Positions 20,014 through 31,918 of a stretch of 64,000 nt of DNA are shown here, piece by piece. This DNA is from Myrica gale (taxonomy: Eukaryota > Streptophyta > Magnoliopsida > Fagales > Myricaceae), in assembly GCA_963930655.1 (NCBI GenBank), contig OZ005601.1, forward strand, positions 19,716,921-19,780,920, given 5' to 3'. Position numbers and translations under genes: made by a program. The notes under the pieces are model-generated. The model saw only the letters and a list, made by a program, of their open reading frames with translations. It was not told where the DNA came from and did not search any database. Positions within the stretch are counted from its first letter, which is position 1, and the number at the start of each line of letters is the position of its first letter.

Positions 20014-23000
20014 TTCTTCCCCTCTTGAGAAGGATTTGTCCTCAAATCACCACCTACATCAAATGGAGACAAATCAGCAACATTAAAGCTTGCACTGACA
20101 CCATACTCACCGGGTAAGTCAAGCTTGTAGGCATTATCGTTGATGCTTTCCATGACTTGAAATGGTCCATCACCCCGAGGTAGGAGTTTTGAACGTCGTT
20201 TCTCCGGAAAACGTTCATTCCTTAAATGCAACCAAACCCAATCTCCAGGTTCAAATACTACCTTCTTGCGTCCCTTGTTGGCTCTATTGACATATTGTTG
20301 AGTCCTCTTTTCAATGTTCTGCCGGGCCTTTTCATGAATCATCTTGACAAATTCTGCTTTCTTTTTGCCATCTAAGTTCACACGTTCACTCAAAGGTAAA
20401 GGAATTAAATCCAAAGGTGACAATGGGTTGAAGCCATAAACAACTTCAAATGATGAAAACATAGTTGCAGAATGTATACTTCGATTGTAAGCAAATTCAA
20501 CAGTGGCAAACAATCTTCCCATGTTTTCAAGTTCTTTTTAATGATAGCACGCAACAAAGAAGACAAAGTTCTATTCATTACTTCAGTTTGGCCATCCGTT
20601 TGGGGATGACAAGTAGTGGAAAACAATAACTTGGTTCCCAATTTTCCCCACAAAGTCTTCCAAAAGTAACTCAAAAACTTTGCATCCCTATCAGAGACAA
20701 TGGTCATGGGCATACCATGTAACCGAACAACTTCTTTGAAGAACAAATCAGCTATATGTGATGCATCATCAGTTTTATGACATGCAATGAAGTGTGCCAT
20801 CTTGGAAAATCTATCCACCACCACAAAAACTGAATCTCTTCCCCTCTTAGTCCTAGGTAAAACTAAAACAAAATCCATAGAAATATTAGTCCAAGGTTCA
20901 CTAGGTATTGGCAAAGGGGTGTACAAACCAAGAGGTTTCAACTTAGACTTAGCCTGTTTACACGTGATACACTTCTCACATATTCGTTCCACATCACGTT
21001 TTATATGAGGCCAAAAGAAATGATCACGCAAAATTCCGAAAGTCTTAGCTACACCAAAATGACCCATCAATCCACCACCATGAGCTTCTCTCACAAGCAA
21101 TTCACGCAAAGAACACATAGGCACACAAAATTTATTCTCCCGAAACAAAAATCTATCATGCCTATAAAACTTATCAAATGCCACTTTTTCACATGTATTG
21201 AACACATCACCAAAATCAGAATCTTGTGCATACAAATCATGTATTCAAAGCTAAGCAATTTTGTATCTAACATGGAAAGTAAGGCATACCTTCGAGACAA
21301 AGCATCAGCCACCACATTTTCCTTACCTTGCTTGTATCTGATCACTTAAGGAAATGTTTCAATGAATTCCACCCACTTGGCATGACGTTTGGTCAACCTG
21401 TGCTGTCCTTTCAAATGCTTCAAAGATTCATGATCTGTGTGAATCACAAATTCCTTTGGCCATAGATAGTGTTGCCAATTTTCCAAAGCCCTTACCAAGG
21501 CATACATCTCCTTATCATAAGTGAGATAATTTAGGGCAGCCCCACTCAACTTTTCGCTGAAATAAGCAATTGGACGACCTTCTTGCATCAAAACAGCTCC
21601 TATGCCTATTCCTGAAGCATCACACTCAATTTCAAAAGTTTTAGCAAAGTTAGGTAAAACAAGCAAAGGTGCATTGGTTAACTTCTCTTTGATCAAATTA
21701 AATGTCTTTTCTTGTTCTTTCCCCCACTTAAACGACACATTTTTTTTGATGACTTCAGTAAGAGGGGTGGCCAAGCTACTAAAATCACGCACAAACCGTC
21801 TATAGAAGCTAGCTAAGCCGTGGAAGCTCCTCACTTGGCTGATTGTTGTAGGCATTGGCCACTCTTGGATTCCCTTCACCTTTTCCTCGTCCACCTCAAT
21901 TCCTTTATTACTAACAACAAAACCAAGAAACACAAGCTTATCCGTGCAAAAGGTGCACTTCTTGAGGTTAGCAAACAACCTTTCTTTCCTTAGAATTTCC
22001 AACACAGATTTCAAATGCATTACATGATCCGCCAAGTTTTTTTTATAAATTAGGATATCATCAAAATACACAACCACAAATCTGCCAATAAATGCACGTA
22101 AAATATGGCATCACTAACCACTCATACAAACCATCTTTAGTCTTAAACGCAGTTTTCCATTCATCACCTTCCTTCATCCGAATCTGATGATATCCACTCT
22201 TAAGATCAATTTTTGTAAAGACACAAGAACCATGCAATTCATCCAGCATATCATCCAATCTAGGAATAGGATGACGATATTTTACCGTGATGTTTGTTGA
22301 TGGCTCGGCAGTCAACACACATCCTCCATGTCCCATCCTTCTTAGGAACTAATAGCACTGGAACCGCACAAGGACTCATGCTTTCACGCACATACCCCTT
22401 CTCCAATAATTCACCTACTTGCTTTCGAAGTTCCTTGGTCTCCTTGGGATTACTTCTATAACCAGGTCGGTTTAGAATTGATGCACCAGGTATGAAATCG
22501 ATTTGATGTTCAATCCCTCGGATTGAAGGTAAACCATAAGGTACCTCTTCGGGAATGACATCTTCAAACTCCTGCAAAAGAGAAACAATTTCGCTCGGTA
22601 AAGTACCGACGAGATCATTAGTACATAAAAAAGTCTCTTTGTACATAAGTACAATAAGGGGCTGATGTGAAAATAAAGCTCTCTTGATCTCACTTTTTTT
22701 TGTAATGTAACTAAATTTTTCCTCTCTTGCTCTCACCATGGCCGAAATCCTCTCCCTTTCTTTTTCACTCTGATCAATGTTTTTCTCTCCTTTTTTCAAA
22801 AACTCTTTTTTTTTCAATTTCGGCCTTTCTTTCTCTTTCCTTCTTTTTTTCATTTGATCTTTGTAACTTCAATTGGTCCTCCCTGACCTGTTTTGGAGTT
22901 AAAGGCACAAAACTAATAGGCTGCTTTTTAAGAGTGAAAGAATACTTATTTGTGAATCCATCATGCGTAACCCTCAGATCATACTGCCATGGTCTTCCCA

Positions 23001-23304
23001 ACAATAAGTGGCATGCATGCATAGGAACCACATCACATAGCACCTCATCTTCATATTTTCCAATTGTTAATGCCACCAACACTTGCCTTGTCACCTTGAT
23101 TTCGCCACATTCATTCAGCCACTGAAGCCGGTAAGGTTGAGGATGTGTCAAGGTAGTCAAGGCCAATTTCTCCACCAAATAAGTGCTGGCCACATTGGTG
23201 CAACTCCCTCCATCGATAATGACACTGCAAACTTTGTTGTTTACAAAGCACCGAGTATGAAATAGGTTCTCCCTTTGGTTACTTTCTTCCTCCTTAATCT
23301 GCAC
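19884..23304 (-). pseudogene. CRM-type protease, RT, RNase H, integrase (fossil)
   Basis: Reading right to left on the minus strand: protease 'VIIDGGSCTNVAS' (22774-23304), RT 'MCVDCRAIN' and '[11 protein letters not shown]' (21346-22853), RNase H '[18 protein letters not shown]', integrase zinc finger '[11 protein letters not shown]' and core '[13 protein letters not shown]', 'VSDRDAKF' and '[14 protein letters not shown]' (20405-21235), then the tail with 'GDWVWLHLRNERFPEKRRSK' and 'GPITRLRAK' (19884-20522). The tail enters the LTR. It is closely related to the element at 12812-16022 but a separate insertion. Several breaks are present. Confidence 0.88.
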
Positions 23305-23313
23305 ATTGAGAAC

Positions 23314-24570
23314 TCACCTTGCTACCAATAAATCTTCAATCACAGCATTTTGCTCTTCATCATCATCCTCCAAAGATGGCATGTCGTCATCATCTACTTC
23401 TTCCTCATTCTCTGATTCAAGTTCTCCTTGGGCGTTTATAACCATCACCCTTTTATTTACACACTGGCTGGCTATGTGTCCCCGCCCCTGACATTTAAAA
23501 CACTTAATATCACGAGTTTTAGAACTTGAAGCTTCTATATTACCTGAAGAAGTGGCAAGTTTTGAATTGGCATTCTTAAAGGGCTCAAACTCTGGCTTAT
23601 TGTGCAGCTGCTCGTCCCTTTTTGGAGCTGTCTTCCATGGATTGGTGGCAGTCATAGGTTGTCCCCTCCTATACAATCCCTTTCATTTGAATTGCTCCTC
23701 CACTTTTATGGCTTGATGCACCATATCCGTCAATTCAACATAGTGCTGCATCTCGACTATATCTGTAATCTCTCGATTTAATCCGTGCAAGAACCTAGCC
23801 ATGGTGGCTTCCCGATCCTCTTCTATATTGGCCCGGATCATAGCTACCTCCATCTCCTTGTAATATTCATCCACGCTCTTGGGACCTTGAGTTAAGCTCT
23901 GCAACTTTTGATACAATCCCCTATAATAGTGGCTGGGTACAAAACGCTTCCTCATAAGCATTTTCATCTCCTCCCAAGTGTCTACGGGTGGCTCTCTATT
24001 CCTTCTCCTACTAATCAATAGTTGATCCCACCAAATAATGACATAATCAGTAAACTCAATTGCAACCAACTTAACCTTCTTTATCTCCGAGTAGTTGTGA
24101 CAGTCAAACACCATCTCCATTTTTGTTTCCCACTCCAAATAAACTTCAGGCTCATTCTTACCTTAAAAAGATGGAATTTTAATCTTTATGCTTCCTAAAT
24201 CATTATCCCTCCTGGGTCTACCCATCGTAGCTTCTCTATTCCCATACCCACGCTCATACCTTCCTCGATTCACATATGGCTCATCAAAATCCTCTGACTC
24301 CGCCTCTTCCTCAACATTCTTCCAAGGAACACGCCCACCTCGCTGCCCATTGGGAATTTCTTGTCGCTCATCTCTCAACATACGCCTCATCTCCCCTAAC
24401 ATTGCTTGCATTTGGAGGTTTGGAACTGTAGGTTGTCGAGATTCTTCGGTTGCATCTTCTTCTTGATTATTGGACATGTTTAAAAATCTGCAAAACAAGG
24501 TTAGAATCCTCACGAACACTCCCTCACGTGTTTCACTCAAGAATGGATACACTAGCACTCGTGTTTTCAC
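23314..24570 (-). pseudogene. CRM-type gag (fossil)
   Basis: Minus-strand gag. An Arg/Glu-rich N-terminal region begins 'MSNNQEEDATEESRQ' (near 24478). The capsid core has 'WWDQLLISRRRNREPPVDTW' and 'LTQGPKSVDEYYKEMEVAMI' (23683-24138), and the CCHC zinc knuckle 'CFKCQGRGHIASQC' (23314-23676) is followed by an acidic stretch. This order is that of chromovirus capsid/nucleocapsid proteins. A few breaks separate the parts. 24571-24976 is leader sequence, including a T/A-rich tract at 24790-24950 with a repeated 'gagcaaggaacaggaaatag' unit. Confidence 0.85.
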
Positions 24571-24991
24571 TCTAAACGGCTTTTACCCTCTTATGGTCTC
24601 ACACACTCTTGCCTTTTTCCATTCTTTTGTGTCTTCTTTAGTTCTTAATCGAACTTCAAGAACAAATGCAAGATAATCCAGCAGCGATTCAATGATGAGA
24701 AACAACCAAACTCAACAAATAGATCAAGAACTTGAATAAGTTGAGAAACAATATTGAAAGGAAGAGCTTTTCTTTCTGGAATCGTATACTTCGTTCTTTT
24801 TTTTTTCTTTTTTTTTCGTCCTTGTTTTTTTCGTCTTTTTTTTTCTCTGAGCAAGGAACAGGAAATAGAAACGATTTTTTTTGAGCAAGGAACAGGAAAT
24901 AGAAACGATTTTTTTTAGCAAGGAACAGGAAATAGAAATGCGAATAAAAGATAGTCAAACTTATCTTAGAACCAAAGCTCTGATACCAAAA

Positions 24992-25810
24992 TGATATGAA
25001 CTCCACCAAAAATCGTGATGAAACCCGATAACAATGATGGATGGAAACCCCAAGATCCTGAAGACAAGATTTGTTGAGCCTTGACCCTTCATCTGACTAG
25101 ACGATGAACCAAGACTACGAAGGATTGAAACGCCACACCAAGAAATCTAGGTGATATGTTTCGGTTGCTTGAACGCCACAAGATGATCTTGATAAGTTCA
25201 AAGAGTTCTTTGAAGAACCAAGAGGAACACAAGACCTCTCAAATGATCTGAAAAATCAATATTGAATTCGAAGTTACTGTTCACGCGGAAATGGCCATCT
25301 AAATACTTCGAACATCCCTCCAAGAATAGGAAAGCAATAACTATAGCTTTAAAGTCACAAAAATATTACCATAACAGGTTCCCACGAAATTAGGCCTTTT
25401 TGACTACTAGAGGCAGCCAAAAATAGCTAAAGGACCAGGTGCAATGTACTAATCATGCCGCAGCAAAGACCAAGTTTATTCCCCTATTAAATAGCCTTAA
25501 AACTCAATAAATTGGAGCTCATAAAGGGTCAAACGTTACTGTTCACGTTGGTGCATGGATATGAGTCTCTTCACTTGCCCTGATGACATGGACTAGGCCT
25601 TGATTATTATTGGAGCCCATCTTGGTATTTTCAAAATCAGCCCAACTTTCTTGGATTAGCCCATTGAGTACTTCCTTGAAACGTTTGGCTCTAAGTCTTG
25701 TAATTGGGCCACTAGGAATTGACAAAGGGTCTTGAGCTCCATTCCCATGTGTATGCTCAACAAGTCTAGCTCCTTGGTCACGTACAAGTCTAGCTCTTTG
25801 ATTTACATAA
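24992..25810 (-). repeat. CRM-type 5' LTR and adjacent primer site
   Basis: 819 bp, starting TGATATGAACTCC. The primer site at 24977-24988 reads TGGTATCAGAGC on the minus strand (initiator Met-tRNA). The LTR also encodes the C-terminal pol tail 'GPITRLRAKRFKEVLNGLIQ', here without the rest of pol, confirming that this coding segment is part of the LTR. Confidence 0.85.
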
Positions 25811-26076
25811 CCGCCTTGATGAGGTGGGGAAAGAGTGGAAAGTGGTAGTGTCTGGGGAGCTGGATCTTCTGATGGAGATGGAGGAGACCAGTTGGAGACA
25901 GAAGTCAAGGGCTCCTTGGCTTAGAGAGGGGGACAGGTGTACGAATTTCTTCCAAAGGGTAGCCAACTATAATAGAAGAAACAATACCATTTCGAGCTTG
26001 GAGGTTGACGGGGAGTTGGTGGAGGATCCACAGAGGATTTCAGAGGAGATTGTTGGCTTCTATTGCTCTTTGTATA
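25811..26076 (+). pseudogene. L1-like LINE fragment 2 (start of RT domain)
   Basis: Continues fragment 1 after the nested CRM element. It encodes 'EETSWRQKSRAPWLREGD', 'NFFQRVANYNRRNNTISSL' and 'EEIVGFYCSLY', the typical segment just before the L1 reverse-transcriptase core. At about 26077 it is replaced by a piece of CRM-type LTR, and the RT core (normally the next several hundred residues) is missing from the window. Confidence 0.88.
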
Positions 26077-26280
26077 GGGAACCCAAGATTGTTTCTATGA
26101 CTGATTCGAATGGAACCTCGACCCGTTGCTTAAGAAAGCAAGAACCTCGGTATGAGGAGGACGCCACAAACGGTGATGAAAATCCGTTTGATAAGTCAGG
26201 ATGAACGCCGCGAGAAATCCCGATAAGTTCGAGAAGTTCTTCAAAGAACCAAAGAGAAATACTCTCACAATTTCATTAAT
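26077..26280 (-). repeat. CRM-type LTR fragment inside the LINE
   Basis: About 204 bp match 12263-12455 of the 3' LTR at 12226-13010 with about 8% differences, including 'gggaacccaagat' and 'gataagttcgagaagttctt'. It lacks both LTR ends and has no visible TSD. It could be the far LTR of the element at 12226 or an independent insertion trimmed by deletion. Confidence 0.8.
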
Positions 26281-26282
26281 CA

Positions 26283-26864
26283 ATGTGTGTTCTTTGGTGT
26301 GGAGATAGGCCTTTGAAGCTTGCATTCCCTCTTTTGTATGCCCTTGCTAGTTGCAAGGATGTGATGGAAGCGGATTGTTTCGAGGGGGATTCTGGTTATG
26401 GGGTGTGGTCTATTCTTTTTTCTAGAATGGCCAATGATTGGGAGATTGAAGAAATTTCAGCTTTCTACTCATTGTTGTACTCTATGGCTCTTCGGAGACG
26501 GGGAGATGATAAAATGTTTTGGCAAGGTGCCAAGAATGGGGTTTTTTCAGTTAAGACGATGTATGATGTTATTGTATAGAGTGCGGGAGATGTCTTTCCG
26601 TGGAGGCAGATTTGGAAGATTGTTGTCCCACCTGGAGTTTCGTTCTTTGTTTGGGAAGCGGCCCATGGGAAGATCTTATCCATTAACAACCTAAGGCGGA
26701 GGGGGATGTATTTGACTAACTGCTGTTTTCTGTACAATGATGATGGAGAATCTGTGGATCACGTCCTTCTCCACTGCTCAGTGGCCAGAGAATTGTGGGT
26801 GCACGTCCGTAGCATTGTTAACTATCAGTGGGTGATGCCAAAGAGGGTGGGCGAGGTGTTACAG
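26283..26864 (+). pseudogene. L1-like LINE fragment 3 (C-terminal zf-RVT region)
   Basis: Encodes the C-terminal part of a plant L1-like ORF2: 'VLWCGDRPLKLAFPLLYALA', 'DDKMFWQGAKNGVFSVKTMY', then after an in-frame TAG at 26577 'WRQIWKIVVPPGVSFFVW' and 'VDHVLLHCSVARELW', the zf-RVT zinc-binding segment. It is cut at 26865 by a Tekay/Del element with TSD TACAG (26860-26864) and resumes at 40588. The stop and the missing RT core make it non-functional. Confidence 0.88.
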
Positions 26865-29800
26865 TGTCACGCCCCGAACGGCATCCCGCAAGGTCCGTGA
26901 CAGCCGCGAGCTATCCCCCGGATGGCTCCAGCATTCTTACTTATTGTTTTACTTGATTACGGCGGAAACGTACAGGATCGCGAGGGGTTCGAGCTAAACT
27001 TACATAATTAGGGTTCTCATTAAGGTCTCATACAAGACATACATAACATGTAAAAAGCCAACTAGTGACGATCAAGCCACTATCAACAAAAGTATGAAAC
27101 ATAAATTCTTGAATTTCTAGGTCAGGTAGTCCTCCTGACTCTCTTCACCTGAGGCATCTGGAATGACACAATTTTAAAAAACGTGAGTCAAAAAGACTCA
27201 GTAAGGGAAAGACATAAACTTAAAACATGCTCTTGTCTTATGCCCGCTTAATCATGAAAGAAAGAAACTTAATAAGTGATGCACATGCATGTCATGAATT
27301 ATGCATATGCTCTTGCTTAGTTTCGGCCTCAGGCCCTTGAAAGTCTTTCTTTCGTACTTGCTTGTAAAACTGGCCCTTGGCCCTTGAAACCACTTATTCG
27401 TACTTGTGCCTCTCTTGGCCTTTTTATAATCATTTCATATCTTTTATTTGAGGGCTCGCTCCATTTAACCCCTGAAGTCAGGGTTGTGCGTTCCCTTCGG
27501 AACCGTCCCCGAATTCCCTTGGAGACCTTACATGCGGTCAGCTAGCGCACCTTCTCATTTGTCCTTCAGTGGCTAGACATGACCCTTGGAGGCACCACAC
27601 CTTCTCATTGTCCTTCAGTGTGGTTTGCACAGCCTCGTGGATTCACCCATCCTTCTCACATTTGTCCTTCGGTATGGGAGTCCATCTTGATGGTACGGTA
27701 CCGACCAGTGCCCCTTAACTTAACTTATCGTTTCATAAAACTTCTCATAGTCTTTTCATAAAAATCATTGCATAAACTTCTTCTTGAAAAATTCATGCAA
27801 TGCACATGTCATGTCATGCTTGCTTAAAAATTCATGCTTGTTCATGAAACGATGCAGTGTGTCATTCCAGTTTTGAAAAAGAACACTTACTGTCCACTTA
27901 CAGTATCCACTTACAGTTGATCTTCTTTGGTCGTGTTTAAAGACACGTGGATCGCCTACAAGCGATTTAAATATTTCTTTAGACTTTACGAATAGTATGC
28001 AATTATTAAATATTTGCATTTTTGAAATCAGTCATCAACCAAAGATATATATATATATATCACTGAAATTCATTTAATCATTTAAAATATTTTATTTATT
28101 CTTTTCCTTAACAAATATTCAAAACTTAGTTTATTAAATCATTAATATTTTTATAAAAATATATTTATCCATGTACATGCCTCGATTTAGGGTTTAATTA
28201 ATACTCACAGGTTTAGAATTAAACCTAAGCCTCTTTTTATTGCACGTACTCCATTAAAACCTTATATCAAACTATTAATAAATTAATCACGATTAAATCT
28301 TAACTTGGACTTTAAACCTCACTTAATCCTGAGTAAAACTTAACTAGAGTTCCAAACAATATTTATTAAAAGATTATGATTCTTCAATATTTGTTCAAAC
28401 TAGATTAAACCCTAATTTCTATATCTATTACAACAATGATAATCCATTTTTTTCATAAATTGCACTTAGGGTTATATTTCTTACAACATTCGGCCATCAC
28501 TATTCTATGCACCATTTAGTCACAACTTTTACTCCAATGGTGATCCCATTCTCCATTCAACAATTTCACAACCTAATATCTATAAATCAAGGCATATCAC
28601 CATGCATCATGCTCATAATATTCGGCCATACATGATTTCATCCAAAAGACTAAGTTTTCTTTTGTTTCCTTCAACATGCATGCATCTAATACTTAACATA
28701 ATCATCTACCATTCATAGAGTCATAAATCTTGCACATATCATGGCCAAAGTCCAAATTTAAATATACACAAAACTATACATGAAATCAGAAGCATCTCAT
28801 ATTTGGCCATACCCCAAAATGTCACCTTTTTCATGCTAAAAATCATAACATGCACATCCTTTGCATTATGACCTAACTAGCATGCATACACTTTATCTTT
28901 TCATCAAATATTTCCATCAACATTAGATCCACACTTTATACATACTAACACCCATAGATCTAAACAAAATAATCAATTTTCATCAAACCAACACATCAAG
29001 ACCTAGATCTAGCTTCCTTTAACATGCATTGTTCTCCATTTGCATTTTTCTTTACATTCAACCTTAGATCTAGGGTTCCATGGTTAGATCTAGCATTTAA
29101 ACAACCTAGGGTTCTTAAGCATTCAAGATCTAACAACATCAAGACATATCACAACCTAAACTTCAAGATCTTATACATAGGCCATTCGGCCACTCATGCC
29201 AACCCAACAACATCACATTAGTCTTACCTTGTTGATTATCCAAGCTTGAGCACCTAGAAAATAAAATACCTTTGGTTAGTACTTGTGAAACTTAAGGCAA
29301 GATCATCAATAGAACCAAGCTTACCTTCAACTTTTACCAACTCTTCCTAACTTCACTTCCTTCAAAGTTTCGGTCCACCCTCCTTTGAAATGTCCAAGCT
29401 TGATTTAAGGAGGTTCTATGGTGGTTAAGAGAATATGGTAAGCTTGAAGAGAAATGAGGCAAATGGTTAGGGTTTTCAAGGAAGGAAATGTGTTTGCACC
29501 AAGAGAGATTTTGTCTACAACCAAAGAGGTTTAAACTTGGCTTTTAGAATGGGATTTGGAAGGTGAGAAGAGTATGGTTTAGAGTGCAAGAGAAAAATGC
29601 ACAAACCCTGAATTCTAAGGGGTGGTTCGGCCAAGTGCTTGAAAATGGGAGAGAATGGAGTGCATGAATGGTTCGGCCAAGGCTTTGCAATGAGAGGTGT
29701 GAGAGAATGAGTCTCCCAATGAGAGTAATTGCTATGACATAAAGCTTGAGAGAGTGAATTGACAAGAGAGAGAAATCAAAAGGAAAAAGGGTGAAGGGGG

Positions 29801-30863
29801 GCCTTGGTCGACAATTGCATAGCCTTCCCTCTCTCTTTCTTTCATCTTTTCCTCACATCAAATCTTGTCTCCAAAAGCATGGCTTGCATTTGAATTTCTT
29901 CATTCTCTCTCCTCACATGATTCCATCGACAATCCCTCCTTCTCCCTTGCTTTTCTCTTCTCTTTTACTTCCATGTACACCTCTTACACTTCTTACACCT
30001 CTTACACATCACATGGCCTCACTTTATGGCTTTCTCATTTCACCTCTAGCCCTTTCACGTAAAAGCCTTGCCCTTTGCTTAGTTTGGTTGCTTTCCAACC
30101 AACCTAGTTACTTCCACATTAAATTACAACCAACTTTCAACTTGGTTACTTTCTCTCACCTAACTTATCACTTCATAAGCTCTCTTGCTTATCTAATCCA
30201 TTCCAATAGCTTATCACCTCATAAGCATGATATCTTATCATGTGATAATGGCCCTAGCCTATCTCTACAATAATCACAAGGTCTTATCACCCTAAAAGTT
30301 TCCTAACCTATCATCATGCTTGCTTATCACTATGATAAGCAAGTGTGCTTATCAATTAAATCTTCTCTTAGACTTATCACATAAACACATAGCTTATCAT
30401 TGAATATTCAAATGGAAATTCTATTAATAATATAGGTCACATGGTAACAATACATGTCACATATGAAAGATATAAAAATATTCAATCCATGTCTTCAAAA
30501 GAATTGCATCATTTAATCCATTAATCATTTTCGGCTTATACAAAGAATTCTTAAATCATAATTCAAATTCTATGGTCCATGAAACATTTTAAGTAAATGA
30601 AAAGTATAAATTCGTAAGAGAGAAACTTACTTGCAAATTTCGGCTCTTAAAATGAATATAATTTAAACTTTGCATAAAATGGCATTAAAATTATTTAAAG
30701 AGATTTTATGGAATAAAATCCCATTTTAATCGAAATACCATAACATAAGGATTAGGCCATACATTGGCCAAAAACATAGCCCCATGATGAAATAAAAGCT
30801 ATTACATTGGAAAATAAAAGATAATAGATAAGAAATTACGTAGGAGAAAATCGGGGTCTCACA
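26865..30863 (-). repeat. Tekay/Del 3' LTR, 4.0 kb
   Basis: Plus-strand start TGTCACGCCCCG, end GGGGTCTCACA. It includes the hairpin module (27468-27705), a short (TA)n run (28047-28061), AT-rich sequence with many 'ggccgaa'-type blocks on the reverse strand and a cluster of CTTATC/GATAAG sites (30170-30370). No protein gene was recognised; open frames such as 29791-30273 have no recognisable product. Confidence 0.93.
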
Positions 30864-30903
30864 TTCTCCCCTCCTTATAAAAATTCCGACCTCGGAATTT
30901 CTT

Positions 30904-31754
30904 TTACCACCTGAAATTTTGTCCTGATTGCGTAGGTGCAGGACAATAGGGGTTGGGACGAACATTTGTGCTTGTCCCACTACTAATCTCCCCCTGGTAA
31001 ACGTGATCTGGAGAATTACTCCCCGTCCAAGACTGCGATCTAACTCCTTGGCTTGGTTCATCTAGACTAGGGTAATGGATGATGTTCTCGGGTGGTCCAT
31101 GAAACCTAGGTCTAGACTCGACTTCTTGTGACGAAAAGTGGGTCTCTGATCCAGCGTCTTGAGCCCTAACTCTTCTACGATGTCTTCTCTCGTTACATCG
31201 CCTAGGTGTACACTCACGTCTCGAGTTACTACGTCTAGGTTCTTCTTGGGACCGTTCTCTAGTCTCATTAGGTATCGGATGTTGTTCCATGGGGTCTTCT
31301 TCCGGATCCTCTTCCGGATCCTCCTCTGGGTCCTCCTCTGGATCCTCTTCCGGATCTTCCTCAAAGTTTTCGGGTAACATGGTCCTTAAGGGAATGACAT
31401 TTATTGGCGACTCTGGCCAATAAATACCCTCCAGATATCCAGAACAATCTAGAGATAAGGGTTGACCCCACCTGGAAGGTCCAGGTTGGTCAGGTGCCGG
31501 GGGTGGCGGGGGCTGGTACGTCCCGCCATACCTTGCTGCCAATACGACACATGGGTTTGATACGCTCCTCGCGGGTCCCCTCTATCTGTCTCGTGCGATG
31601 CGTGAGTCGGAGCCTCATGGCTTCCCGACTGTCTTGTCGAACCTTGGGTTCTATGGTTAACCCTGAACAGGCTGCGATATTCGGGTGCTGTCATCCTTCT
31701 CTGAGAAGGTGTGCCCGAATGCTGGGAACGAGGGGGTCGACTACTCGGTGGCAT
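30904..31754 (-). pseudogene. Extra reading frame between pol and 3' LTR (fossil copy)
   Basis: Minus-strand sequence related to the open frame at 58278-59093 of the sister element. It encodes a Pro-rich part ('GTYQPPPPPAPDQPGPSRW'), six EEDP repeats and an Arg-rich part ('RRECTPRRC'). It lies between the chromodomain end of pol and the polypurine tract, in the sense direction of the element. This copy is broken. I do not recognise the family, and no membrane segment or known domain is evident. Confidence 0.7.
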
Positions 31755-31918
31755 CTGACAACATAATACAACGGTCAGTCATGTGTATATACAAAATATC
31801 ATCATATATCACAAAGAATTAGCATTCTTTATGTAAGGAAGTCAAGCACAAATATCAGACAATAACACTCATACATGTCAATCAATCAATCAATAGGGAA
31901 GGAAATAAATATTCGGAT

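Larger units (their letters stand above)
19397..25810 (-). mobile_element. CRM-type chromovirus (Ty3/gypsy), full-length layout
   Basis: A minus-strand element with both LTRs (19397-20013 and 24992-25810), a Met-tRNA primer site (24977-24988), gag, protease, RT, RNase H and integrase in order. It is flanked by a 5-bp TSD CCGCC (19392-19396 and 25811-25815) and nested in the LINE. The LTRs differ by about 4% in aligned sequence, suggesting 1-2 My at 1.3e-8 per site per year. Layout is whole but the coding region has roughly half a dozen breaks. Pol runs into the 3' LTR, the CRM hallmark. Confidence 0.9.

Noticed and set aside
24689-25009. Lys/Phe-rich open frames on the minus strand
   Set aside because: They come from the T/A-rich leader with a short repeated unit next to the CRM 5' LTR; no protein signature.
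29791-30273. 160-residue open frame, also present at 39539-39997
   Set aside because: It is conserved only because it lies in both LTRs of one element, antisense to it; the product is a Ser/Leu-rich low-complexity string.
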